Positions 1 through 5,101 of a DNA stretch of 5,811 nucleotides are shown here, piece after piece. Position 1 is the stretch's first letter. The number at the start of each line of letters is the position of its first letter. Made by a program: the position numbers and the translations under genes. Location: the NCBI GenBank assembly GCA_937975765.1, contig CALJUR010000100.1:1-5811 (forward strand), read 5' to 3'. The notes beneath the pieces are model-generated. The model saw only the letters and a list, made by a program, of their open reading frames with translations, did no database searches and was not told the origin of the DNA. Source of the stretch: an uncultured Myxococcales bacterium (GTDB lineage Bacteria > Myxococcota_A > UBA9042 > DTJE01).

Positions 1-57
1 GACCTGACCGCCGACCGGTCCAAGAAGTTCTGGTACAACTACATTTTCAACGATTGA
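1..57 (+). CDS. 3' end of a host protein gene (attL side), partial
   Basis: Frame 1 is open from the window edge and reads DLTADRSKKFWYNYIFND followed by TGA at 55-57. The last nine codons lie within the 29-bp repeat that recurs at 5757-5785, so this is the host gene into whose 3' end the element integrated. The final T of the repeat is the first base of the stop codon. At the left junction the next two bases come from the element and give TGA, while at the right junction the original downstream DNA gives TAG. The protein is therefore left unchanged by integration. I do not recognise the family from 18 residues. It is not a tRNA or tmRNA end, the more usual target. Confidence 0.75.
   Translation, partial: DLTADRSKKFWYNYIFND
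27..55. repeat. attL core (29-bp direct repeat, left copy)
   Basis: The copy starts GTTCTGGTACAAC and ends TTTTCAACGATT, and it is identical base for base to 5757-5785. Flanking bases differ (A versus C before, G versus A after), so the identity block is exactly 29 bp. It lies across the 3' end of a coding sequence and is 125 bp from the integrase start. This is the standard arrangement for a site-specific tyrosine recombinase. Confidence 0.92.
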
Positions 58-99
58 CGTGCTACAGCCGCATACGTTTCATCACTTCGCGCAACACGC

Positions 100-121
100 G
101 GTCCCGGTTTAGTCCCGGTTT
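100..121 (+). repeat. Left-arm tandem repeats (2 x 11 bp), probable integrase arm sites
   Basis: Two abutting 11-bp units, GGTCCCGGTTT (100-110) and AGTCCCGGTTT (111-121), lie 44 bp inside the attL core. The same unit occurs three times in tandem, in the same orientation, at 5586-5618 next to attR. Repeats of one motif on both sides of the core are what lambda-type integrases use as arm-type binding sites, read by their N-terminal domain. They end five bases before the integrase -35 box, so integrase bound here could also repress its own promoter. The repeats are seen directly; the binding role is inferred. Confidence 0.75.
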
Positions 122-126
122 TTTCC

Positions 127-154
127 TTGACAACCCCAAGCCACGGGGTACAAC
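127..154 (+). promoter_or_regulatory. Probable sigma70-type promoter of the integrase gene
   Basis: A perfect -35 hexamer TTGACA (127-132) is followed after 16 bp by TACAAC (149-154), a 4/6 match to TATAAT. Transcription would start near 161, leaving a short leader before the GGAGG at 171-175. The TTG at 127 is in frame with the integrase but lies inside the -35 box, which favours the ATG at 181 as the true start. The directly adjoining arm repeats (100-121) suggest autoregulation. Confidence 0.6.
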
Positions 155-180
155 AGGGGGCAGATTCGGCGGAGGTTCCG

Positions 181-1443
181 ATGGGAATCCAGAGGAAAAA
201 GCGGGCCAGCGGCAAGACCTTCTACTATGCCCGCCTCTGGTTCGGGGGCAAGGAGCACGTCGAAGGCGGGTTCGCCACGCACGCGGCGGCGGAGAAGGCC
301 CTCGGTGCCCTACGGAAGCGGCTGGAGAACCTGAAGATCGGCGAACCCGAGGCGCTCCCTCGATACGATCCGACCCTCGGTGACCTGCTGGGCAATCCCG
401 ATGCCGATTCCCCGGGCGAAGGCTCCTACCTCGGATGGATGGCGCGGCCGGGTGCGCAGCGGGAGTCGTACGTCGTAGCGCTGCGAACCTGCGTCCGCGC
501 ACTACTGACCTTCTGGAAGGATCGCCGACCGAGCGACGTCAACGGCGACACGCTGGCGGAGTACCAGCAGCATCGGCAGGGGATGCCTTCCCGCATGGGC
601 GCCTACTGGCGGGAGAAGTCCGAGGCCATGCGCATCGAATCCGGCCAGCCAGCGAAGCGCGGCAAGAGGAAGAAGTCGGGAAAGGACCTGCCGAGGATCG
701 GACCGGCGACCATCAACAAGGAGACCACCGTGCTCCGCGGTGCGTTGACCTGGGCTGCGTCCGCCGACCGGGACCCGAAGCGCAGGATCGCCCCGATGGT
801 GTGGCCGAAGAGGATCGCCCTGGACGTCGAAGAGAAGCGCGGGCCGGTGCTCCGGGCCGAAGACGAAACGCGCCTTCTGCGCGAGTGCTCCCCTGAATGG
901 CTCCGGGACCTGGTAATCCTGTTGCGGTCAACCGGGATGCGCGCCGGCGAGGCCCTCGCGCTCACGTGGGTGAAGGTGAACCTGGACCTCGGGGTTGTGG
1001 TGATCGAACGCACGAAGACGCACCGCAACCGCGCCGTCCCGCTACGGGAAGAGGCGGTCGCGATGCTGCGGCGCCGGAAGGCGGACGCCACGGACCCCAG
1101 CGACGGCGGACGGGTGTTCACGCGTTCGACGGGGGCACCGATCGACTCCGCACACGCAGCCGGTAAGTTCCTGCTGGTAGCACGCCGGCTTGGGTTGCAG
1201 AACGAAGACGGCACCCGGCCCTCCCTGCACTCGTTGAGGCACACTGTCGCAACGAAGGCCCTCCGCGCGGGATACACCGATGCGGAAGTGGCGATGCTGC
1301 TGGGTCACTCGCGGATCTCGGACGTCACGAAGAAGTACCTGCACACCAACCTAGACCGGATGCGCAACATGGTCGATGCGGCCGCCCCAGGTTCGCACGC
1401 CAAGCTCACCCTCGTTCATGAGAAGGACGAGGCGGCTGGATAG
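181..1443 (+). CDS. int: Tyrosine recombinase / phage integrase
   Basis: This 420-residue protein catalyses site-specific strand exchange between attP and attB, and with an excisionase the reverse. The N-terminus (about residues 11-50, GKTFYYARLWFGGKEHVEGG onward) resembles the small beta-sheet arm-binding domain of integrases. A SAM-like core-binding region follows at about 75-195, and the catalytic domain at about 220-400. All active-site residues are present: Arg254 (TGMRAGEAL), Lys279 (RTKTHRNRAVPL), His350-x-x-Arg353 (SLHSLRHT), His376 (LLGHS) and the nucleophile Tyr386 (KKYLH). Length is normal for the family. ATG 181 is chosen because GGAGG lies at 171-175. The Lys/Arg-rich stretch at about 158-170 (KRGKRKKSGK) probably lies in the interdomain linker. 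The gene sits next to attL and reads into the element. Confidence 0.96.
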   Translation: MGIQRKKRASGKTFYYARLWFGGKEHVEGGFATHAAAEKALGALRKRLENLKIGEPEALPRYDPTLGDLLGNPDADSPGEGSYLGWMARPGAQRESYVVALRTCVRALLTFWKDRRPSDVNGDTLAEYQQHRQGMPSRMGAYWREKSEAMRIESGQPAKRGKRKKSGKDLPRIGPATINKETTVLRGALTWAASADRDPKRRIAPMVWPKRIALDVEEKRGPVLRAEDETRLLRECSPEWLRDLVILLRSTGMRAGEALALTWVKVNLDLGVVVIERTKTHRNRAVPLREEAVAMLRRRKADATDPSDGGRVFTRSTGAPIDSAHAAGKFLLVARRLGLQNEDGTRPSLHSLRHTVATKALRAGYTDAEVAMLLGHSRISDVTKKYLHTNLDRMRNMVDAAAPGSHAKLTLVHEKDEAAG

Positions 1444-1472
1444 GTAACTCGCGGTTCGTCCTGCGCATATTT

Positions 1473-1498
1473 GCCCGACGTTGTAGTGACCGTCGGGC
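1473..1498. terminator. Perfect 8-bp hairpin after int (terminator or operator)
   Basis: GCCCGACG (1473-1480) and CGTCGGGC (1491-1498) are perfectly complementary around a 10-base loop, 30 bp after the integrase stop. A GC-rich stem here would fit a terminator, but no T-run follows, so intrinsic termination is doubtful. The left arm and loop also contain GACGTTGTAG (1477-1486), the motif repeated upstream of the second HTH gene at 4120-4129, so an operator is equally possible. Confidence 0.45.
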
Positions 1499-1531
1499 GC
1501 TACACCCCTCCCATGCGATAGCACGGAGAAG

Positions 1532-1546
1532 GCAGGACGTTCCTGC
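1532..1546. promoter_or_regulatory. Palindrome upstream of the excisionase gene (possible operator)
   Basis: GCAGGA (1532-1537) and TCCTGC (1541-1546) form a perfect inverted repeat around CGT, 28 bp before the excisionase start codon. A 15-bp dyad in this position fits a repressor site or a leader hairpin. I see no convincing -35/-10 pair between 1444 and 1560, so the downstream genes may be read through from the integrase promoter. Confidence 0.35.
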
Positions 1547-1574
1547 TGTTGTCTCTCTTGAGGAGGTTCTGATC

Positions 1575-1805
1575 ATGACCGAACGCCTGTGGACGATCCC
1601 GGAAGTCGCCGGTGCCTTGTCCCTGTCTCCCTTCACAGTCTGGCGCATGGTTCTGGACGGTCGTCTGCCGTCGCACAAGATCGGCCGGTCGCGCCGCGTG
1701 GCGGAGTCTGACGTGCAGGCCATGCTGGACGCGTCCCGCCAGGAAGGCGGCAAGGCGACGGGCAAGGGCTTCCCCAGCAAGCCGGCGAACCAGCAGGCGG
1801 CATGA
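1575..1805 (+). CDS. xis: Excisionase-type HTH_17 DNA-binding protein
   Basis: This 76-residue protein is a MerR-like winged-helix of the excisionase family. Residues 6-52 carry the typical pattern: WTIPEVAGALSLSPFTVWRMV (recognition helix), the LPSHKIGRSRRV wing, then VAESDVQAML. The C-terminal tail (53-76) is rich in Lys, Gly and Gln and probably disordered. Family members either act as recombination directionality factors that bend the att arm, or as small transcription activators like AlpA. ATG 1575 has a perfect AGGAGG at 1561-1566, 8 bases upstream. It follows int and is 28 bp from the next gene, so it is probably cotranscribed with that gene. Being next to int makes it the better candidate for the true excisionase of the two HTH_17 proteins here. 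Confidence 0.85.
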   Translation: MTERLWTIPEVAGALSLSPFTVWRMVLDGRLPSHKIGRSRRVAESDVQAMLDASRQEGGKATGKGFPSKPANQQAA

Positions 1806-1833
1806 GGCCGGAACCCAGCCGGAGAGGGTCGCC

Positions 1834-2304
1834 ATGTCGAAAAAGCACAAGGGACCGCGCACTCGAACCTACCCGCGTGAATGGTCTCCATGGACACCCG
1901 AACCGCCCGAACTCGCCCGCATGAGATTGCCGCTTGCCGCGCGAGTAGTTGCCCGCGAGTTGCATTCTAGAGCCTTCCGCGCCTGGCAGATCGATCCCGA
2001 AGGTCGCGAGTTGTCGCGCGTGCCGTTTGAGGCCAGCGTCCGCGACCTCTCCGCCGCCCTTGGCCTCGCCCCTTCTACTGTGTCCAGCGCAATGGAGTGC
2101 TTGTGCGCGCCCCGGAATGAGCGGTCATGGTTCGTACTCGACTCACCAGGATACGGAGGGCGACCGCAGAAGGGACACAAGGCGCCAGGCCGCTCACTCT
2201 ACCGCCTCGGACCCGGACACCCGTGGCACGGGGTCAACCTCGCCACTCGTCGTATCGAACGGCAGTCGCCACTAGTGGCAGCCGCGCGAGGTGGCGAGAA
2301 ATGA
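1834..2304 (+). CDS. Winged-helix DNA-binding protein, possible replication initiator
   Basis: This 156-residue basic protein starts at ATG 1834, preceded by GGAGAGGG at 1821-1828. Residues 68-91 (SVRDLSAALGLAPSTVSSAM) form a clear helix-turn-helix of the HTH_36/GntR-like type. Residues 98-125 (SWFVLDSPGYGG, then GRSLYRLGP) look like the beta-wing that follows, with the usual YRL ending. Proteins with this HTH in phages and plasmids are often O/Rep-like origin-binding initiators, though some are repressors. The stop codon is directly followed by a 301-bp non-coding stretch with repeats, which supports an origin-binding role but does not prove it. It has no primase or helicase domain, so if it starts replication it must recruit host or helper-phage enzymes. 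The N-terminus is Lys/Arg/Pro-rich. I see the fold; the replication role is inferred. Confidence 0.7.
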   Translation: MSKKHKGPRTRTYPREWSPWTPEPPELARMRLPLAARVVARELHSRAFRAWQIDPEGRELSRVPFEASVRDLSAALGLAPSTVSSAMECLCAPRNERSWFVLDSPGYGGRPQKGHKAPGRSLYRLGPGHPWHGVNLATRRIERQSPLVAAARGGEK

Positions 2305-2307
2305 ACC

Positions 2308-2473
2308 GTCCAGATTTCAGCACGCTTTTCGCGATTTCGATGGTCTCTCCAGGGTGTATCCGTGCTGAATATCGGTCCAGTTACAACCCCCCAAAAACGA
2401 GCGCTCCACAAGGCTGGATGCGGACGATCCGCCTCTCAACCCCGGGTCGCAATAATCGTTCAGATTTCCGCAC
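2308..2473. repeat. Separated direct and inverted repeats, iteron-like (origin candidate)
   Basis: GTCCAGATTTCAGCAC (2308-2323) recurs as GTTCAGATTTCCGCAC (2458-2473), matching at 14 of 16 bases and spaced exactly 150 bp. Between them TTCAGCACG (2316-2324) has a perfect inverted partner CGTGCTGAA (2361-2369), and GCGGA/TCCGC (2420-2424/2428-2432) forms a second small dyad. The first copy starts 4 bp after the stop of the winged-helix gene. Repeats beside an initiator-like gene suggest its binding sites in an origin, but two direct copies and one inverted half-site are few for a classical iteron array. Confidence 0.45.
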
Positions 2474-2605
2474 ACAATTGAGACTGTCCATGGGGGCTGG
2501 GGGGCTGGGCTGCGGTCCCTCTCCGGCATCCTCCTCCAGCCCTCCAGAATCCGCAGAACTGCGGGCGCCCCCCGCCGCAATCACACTCACCCACGGAGAC
2601 AAAAC
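2474..2605. other. Non-coding stretch with a G-run and a hairpin before the 171-residue gene
   Basis: This part has no plausible gene. It contains a G-rich run at 2492-2509 (G5-CT-G6-CT-G3), a pyrimidine-rich block at about 2517-2547, and a tight inverted repeat CCGCAG-AA-CTGCGG (2551-2564). I found no clear -35/-10 pair. The G-run could form a quadruplex or be part of an origin. The hairpin could act as a weak terminator or a priming structure. The last bases hold the GGAG (2595-2598) for the TTG start at 2606. Confidence 0.35.
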
Positions 2606-3121
2606 TTGAAACAACGCGAACTGCCCACGATAGACCTGCCCGAATCCGACCGCCTCTATTGGAACGGTGCCGGCGCCGTCCGCCTGGAGACCCGCGGACC
2701 TGCGGCACTGGCCCTAACCGGCATGGATGAGGGAGACATCGGGCACCTGTACCCGCACCCGTCGCGAGTCCGCCGGATCGCCTTGGAGTGCGGCGCGGCA
2801 CTGGACCTCGCGGAAGTGTTCGGCCGCTTGTCCGGTATCCGCGCGATGGCACTGGACGAGAAACGCGGCGCGCCCGTGCCGTTGTCCGTGCCCGGAGTCG
2901 AAGGTCGGCACGTCCACCTGGCACCCGGCAGGCTCCGCAGGTCCGGCCCGACGTTGACGTTGACCGAGTGCGGCGCGGACGGGAAGGCACAGCCCGGCAC
3001 GTCGGCGGAGGTGCTGATACCGTCCGCCACGTTACTGACCCTGGCACGGGCGCTGCGACGGTGGGGAACGGAGGCCCTCGATGCGGACGGCAGGCCGATG
3101 CGGCGGGGTGGCAGGCGGTAG
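2606..3121 (+). CDS. Unrecognised 171-residue protein
   Basis: I do not recognise this family. The start is TTG 2606 with GGAG at 2595-2598, 7 bases upstream; no ATG or GTG nearby has a comparable site. The N-terminal two thirds look beta-rich, with repeated strand-like stretches (RLYWNGAGAVRLETRG, GRHVHLAPGRL, GPTLTLTEC). A helix follows at about 140-152 (SATLLTLARALRRWG), and the tail ends in the basic MRRGGRR. There is no signal peptide, membrane segment or metal-binding cluster; the two cysteines (62 and 122) are far apart. It lies between the origin candidate and the terminase gene, where satellites often carry genes for replication or for interfering with the helper phage. That is context only. 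Strong third-position GC supports it being coding. Confidence 0.65.
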   Translation: MKQRELPTIDLPESDRLYWNGAGAVRLETRGPAALALTGMDEGDIGHLYPHPSRVRRIALECGAALDLAEVFGRLSGIRAMALDEKRGAPVPLSVPGVEGRHVHLAPGRLRRSGPTLTLTECGADGKAQPGTSAEVLIPSATLLTLARALRRWGTEALDADGRPMRRGGRR

Positions 3122-3353
3122 GGGCTTGCGGGTCCTTCCGGGGCGTTCTTTGCCGTGGGTGCCGCTTGGCGCGGGGTCCCGCTAGTCACAGGGGAAAAAA
3201 CTTGATTGACAGGTTGACGCCCGGCGAGGTCCCGCGAGGTCGCAACCCCGCACCCCGCCTTACGCTGCGGGCTGTCACGCGCGCATGCGCGCGGCGCGCG
3301 CGCTGCGCGCGAGAAACGGAATCAAGCCGGCGCGCCGGCGATGGAGGTGCATC
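3122..3353. other. Palindrome-rich region upstream of terS (cos-site candidate)
   Basis: This 232-bp stretch has a small dyad GCGGG-GT-CCCGC (3171-3182), a direct repeat GCGAGGTC (3224-3231 and 3234-3241), a perfect 16-bp palindrome CGCGCGCATGCGCGCG (3278-3293), a GC-alternating tract (3294-3310) and a perfect 14-bp palindrome GCCGGCGCGCCGGC (3326-3339). In lambda, the cos site lies just upstream of nu1 and combines a dyad cleavage site with repeated terminase-binding sites. The position here matches that layout, so a packaging site is plausible. The palindromes could instead be operators or leader hairpins for terS, or an intrinsic terminator for the 171-residue gene. Confidence 0.4.
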
Positions 3354-3884
3354 ATGCGTGTAAAGCGATCCGAACTGCCCAGGCTTCTCGGGGTGTCGCG
3401 ACAGCAGGTACACGTCGATATCCGGGACGGGCTGTATCGCCCCGGGAGTGACGGTCTGTTTGATCTGGACGAGGTACAACGGGGGCGGCTGGCACGCAAC
3501 CCGTTCCATGGCGGACGGCGACAGGACCCATGGACCGAACCGGACCCGGACAACGACGTGGCCGCCCATTCCCCAGCGTTTCGCGAGGCGCGCGCCCGCC
3601 GTGAGGTGGCCGAAGCGGAACTTGCAGAGTTGAAGGTCCGCAAGGCGCGTGGCGAGTTGATGCCGCGGTCGGACTGCGAGGCAATCTGCGTCGGCGCCTT
3701 CACCATGGCGCGTGCGGAATGGCAGGTAATCCCAACCAGAATGGCTGAACGGCTCGCTGGTCTATCGGCATCGGAGGTCAAGGCGATCCTGACGGCTGAG
3801 GTTGACAGCATCCTGCGCAATACGGCCGAAACGCTGCGGGCTGCGGCTGCGAAACTGGAGTCAGAAGCCGCCGGCCGTGAGTGA
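3354..3884 (+). CDS. terS: Phage terminase small subunit, Nu1-like
   Basis: This 176-residue protein recognises the packaging site and loads the large terminase subunit. The N-terminus (1-46) is a winged helix like that of lambda Nu1: residues 2-22 (KRSELPRLLGVSRQQVHVDI) form the HTH, followed by the GLYRPGSDGLFDLDEVQ wing. Residues 74-104 (FREARARREVAEAELAELKV, then RKARGELMPR) are the charged helical segment typical of Nu1-type small terminases. The C-terminal half (105-172) is helical and would bind the large subunit. ATG 3354 has GGAGG at 3343-3347; an upstream in-frame ATG at 3285 lies inside a palindrome without a ribosome site. No large terminase follows, so it must act with a partner encoded elsewhere, as in phage-inducible islands that redirect helper packaging. 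Confidence 0.85.
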   Translation: MRVKRSELPRLLGVSRQQVHVDIRDGLYRPGSDGLFDLDEVQRGRLARNPFHGGRRQDPWTEPDPDNDVAAHSPAFREARARREVAEAELAELKVRKARGELMPRSDCEAICVGAFTMARAEWQVIPTRMAERLAGLSASEVKAILTAEVDSILRNTAETLRAAAAKLESEAAGRE

Positions 3885-4117
3885 TCCGATCGCCAGCCTT
3901 CACCGGCAGTCCTAACGCGCCCACGTCCTATAGGTGCGACGTTGTGCGCGTCCGCCCTTCCGAGTATCACGTTGCACGCGATATTTGACGCACCGCGCCA
4001 TCAATAGAATCGAGCACTTGCAGGCACACGAAAGCGCGTCATAAAGTGCCGCACGTCAAGTATCCATGTGGGTTTGCGCCCTGTTTCGAGGGTCGAAGTT
4101 TCCATAATGCACCTTAT
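3885..4117. promoter_or_regulatory. Non-coding regulatory region, upstream part
   Basis: This stretch is visibly less GC-rich than the genes around it and has no plausible ORF. It holds two ACGTTG motifs 30 bp apart (3939-3944 in GCGACGTTGTGCGCG, and 3969-3974 in TCACGTTGCACGCG), followed by TTGACG at 3985-3990. The nearest -10-like hexamer, TAGAAT (4005-4010), is only 14 bp away, so a promoter here is weak at best. GCACTT (4014-4019) has a perfect inverted partner, AAGTGC (4045-4050). An untranslated RNA could be encoded here, but I cannot identify one. Confidence 0.35.
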
Positions 4118-4165
4118 CGGACGTTGTAGGCTAATTTGACACTCGATAGGCGGACGTTGTATCTT
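4118..4165 (+). promoter_or_regulatory. Promoter of the second HTH gene, flanked by 11-bp repeats
   Basis: The -35 box is a perfect TTGACA (4136-4141), followed after 18 bp by TATCTT (4160-4165). The 11-mer CGGACGTTGTA occurs at 4118-4128, just upstream of the -35, and again at 4151-4161, running into the -10, with copies exactly 33 bp apart (about three helical turns). One upstream copy and one overlapping the promoter is typical of an operator pair used for repression or autoregulation. Transcription would begin near 4172, about 30 bp before the GTG start. Confidence 0.6.
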
Positions 4166-4203
4166 TACCACGGCTCGCACCGAAAGCGAATGGAGGTGCC
4201 ACG

Positions 4204-4437
4204 GTGGACAAGCGAACCGAAGTCCCGGACCTGCTGACCGTCGAAGAGGTCGCCGCGTTCCTGCGGGTCAACCCCGGCAGTGTGCGGCGATGGTTATCCG
4301 CCGGCCGCATGCCGTCGTACCTGGTAGGCAAGGCGCGGCTGATCAAGAGGTCGGATGTTCTGGCCTATCTGGAGAAGTGTCGCGATGCACCCGGCAAGCG
4401 CGGCCGGCGACCGACTCGGAAGGCCGATACGGAGTGA
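4204..4437 (+). CDS. HTH_17 DNA-binding protein, AlpA/excisionase-like regulator
   Basis: This 77-residue protein has the same fold class as the one at 1575-1805. Residues 9-56 read DLLTVEEVAAFLRVNPGSVR (helices), then RWLSAGRMPSYLVGKARLIK (wing) and RSDVLAYLE. The tail (57-77) is basic (GKRGRRPTRKAD). GTG 4204 is used, with GGAGGTG at 4192-4198. In P4-like elements AlpA-type proteins of this fold activate transcription of int or late genes; others are excisionases. Here it has its own promoter with flanking repeats and lies far from int, so a regulatory role is more likely than a purely directional one. One of the repeats (GACGTTGTAG) also occurs after int at 1477-1486, so this protein might control both places. 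That link is inferred. Confidence 0.82.
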   Translation: MDKRTEVPDLLTVEEVAAFLRVNPGSVRRWLSAGRMPSYLVGKARLIKRSDVLAYLEKCRDAPGKRGRRPTRKADTE

Positions 4438-4483
4438 GGTCGGGCCGGGACCCCGCAGGCATGGGGCAAGCGAGGTCCCGACC
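4438..4483. terminator. GC-rich hairpin between the HTH gene and the next gene
   Basis: GGTCGGG (4438-4444) pairs perfectly with CCCGACC (4477-4483), with a second possible stem CCCC/GGGG (4451-4454/4463-4466) inside and only CTTT after it. It lies right behind the stop codon of the HTH gene. It could attenuate read-through into the 127-residue gene, but the T-run is too short for a confident terminator. Confidence 0.35.
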
Positions 4484-4530
4484 CTTTGCGCTGGCCCGTA
4501 GGCTGGGCCGGCACACGGGAGGATCGTACC

Positions 4531-4914
4531 ATGGACTTCCTACGCATCGAGTTTGAGCGACTGCCCGAGGACAACCGGATCCTCGCGCCGGCGGAGTTTC
4601 GCTGGCGTGTTCGGGTCGCGGTACAGGAAGACGAGGCGGCGATGCAGTGGCAACCGCCGGCCGAACCCGGCAAGGCGGAATGGGAAGACCTCGGATCCGG
4701 CGTTGCGAGGTCGCGACCGGAAGCGTTGCGCGCGGCGCTGGACTGCATGAAGGCTGGACAAGAAAGCATCGAATGGGCGGCGCGGGACCTCCAGAGTGCG
4801 GACGAAGAACACGCCGAAGAGGGTTGGCGCGCATTCCTGCGGGAGCATGGCGCGGACGCATCCGGCTGGGTTCCCCGAAACAGGTATGACGTGTCTCCCG
4901 CCCGCTGCGACTGA
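4531..4914 (+). CDS. Unrecognised acidic 127-residue protein
   Basis: I do not recognise this family. ATG 4531 has GGGAGG at 4517-4522. The sequence opens with a strand-rich part (MDFLRIEFERL, FRWRVRVAVQED, residues 1-33), then EAAMQWQPPAEPGKAEWEDL. It continues with a mostly helical, Glu/Asp/Ala-rich part (residues 60-112, RPEALRAALDCMKAGQESIE and AEEGWRAFLREHGADA). There is no membrane segment or signal peptide. Overall it is strongly acidic, unlike the basic DNA-binding proteins elsewhere in the element. Small acidic proteins in mobile elements are sometimes inhibitors or DNA mimics, but nothing specific shows that here. It lies in the accessory end of the element, where satellites carry cargo or helper-interference genes. 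Confidence 0.65.
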   Translation: MDFLRIEFERLPEDNRILAPAEFRWRVRVAVQEDEAAMQWQPPAEPGKAEWEDLGSGVARSRPEALRAALDCMKAGQESIEWAARDLQSADEEHAEEGWRAFLREHGADASGWVPRNRYDVSPARCD

Positions 4915-5042
4915 CCTCCCACCCGCCCCCCGCTCACTGAAACGCGCCCGACCCGGCACAGATTCGGGCACACTTCGCCGGCCGCTTTCGAGGATCGCGA
5001 CGCCTTCGTTCAATCCTCCGCGTTCGACCCATCGTCCGCGGG

Positions 5043-5071
5043 TTGACGGGATTTCTTCGGGGGGGCAGGAT
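5043..5071 (+). promoter_or_regulatory. Possible weak promoter of the small membrane protein gene
   Basis: TTGACG (5043-5048) is followed after 17 bp by CAGGAT (5066-5071), a 5/6 and a 3/6 match to consensus. It lies 30-60 bp before the start at 5102, inside a 187-bp gap that otherwise shows no repeat or hairpin of note. Confidence 0.3.
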
Positions 5072-5101
5072 TGACCGTCTGTTACCCAACCGGAGGAACG
5101 C

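Noticed and set aside
27..55. tRNA or tmRNA fragment at the attachment site
   Set aside because: The repeat reads as in-frame codons to a stop and has no T-arm or acceptor-stem pattern.
127..180. N-terminal extension of the integrase to TTG 127
   Set aside because: The TTG lies in a perfect -35 box and lacks a ribosome site, while ATG 181 has GGAGG 5 bases upstream.
603..1277. 224-codon reverse-strand frame
   Set aside because: It is antisense to the integrase catalytic domain, whose active-site residues are all intact on the + strand.
3206..3211. TTGACA as a terS promoter
   Set aside because: No -10-like hexamer lies 15-19 bp downstream; the spacing region is GC-rich.
3285..3353. Upstream ATG extension of terS
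   Set aside because: The ATG is the centre of a 16-bp palindrome, has no ribosome site and would add an Arg-rich tail before the normal Nu1-like start.
3202..3363. 53-codon TTG-started frame overlapping the terS start
   Set aside because: It has a fair upstream site (AGGGG at 3190-3194, resembling the leader of the TTG start at 2606), but the Arg/Ala-rich product is largely the translation of GC palindromes; more likely non-coding.
3275..3970. 231-codon reverse-strand frame
   Set aside because: It is antisense to the recognisable terminase small subunit, with low-complexity Arg/Ser/Ala composition.
3885..4203. CRISPR-like array from the repeated ACGTTG motifs
   Set aside because: The repeats are only 6-11 bp with irregular spacing between pairs, which fits operators and not CRISPR repeats.
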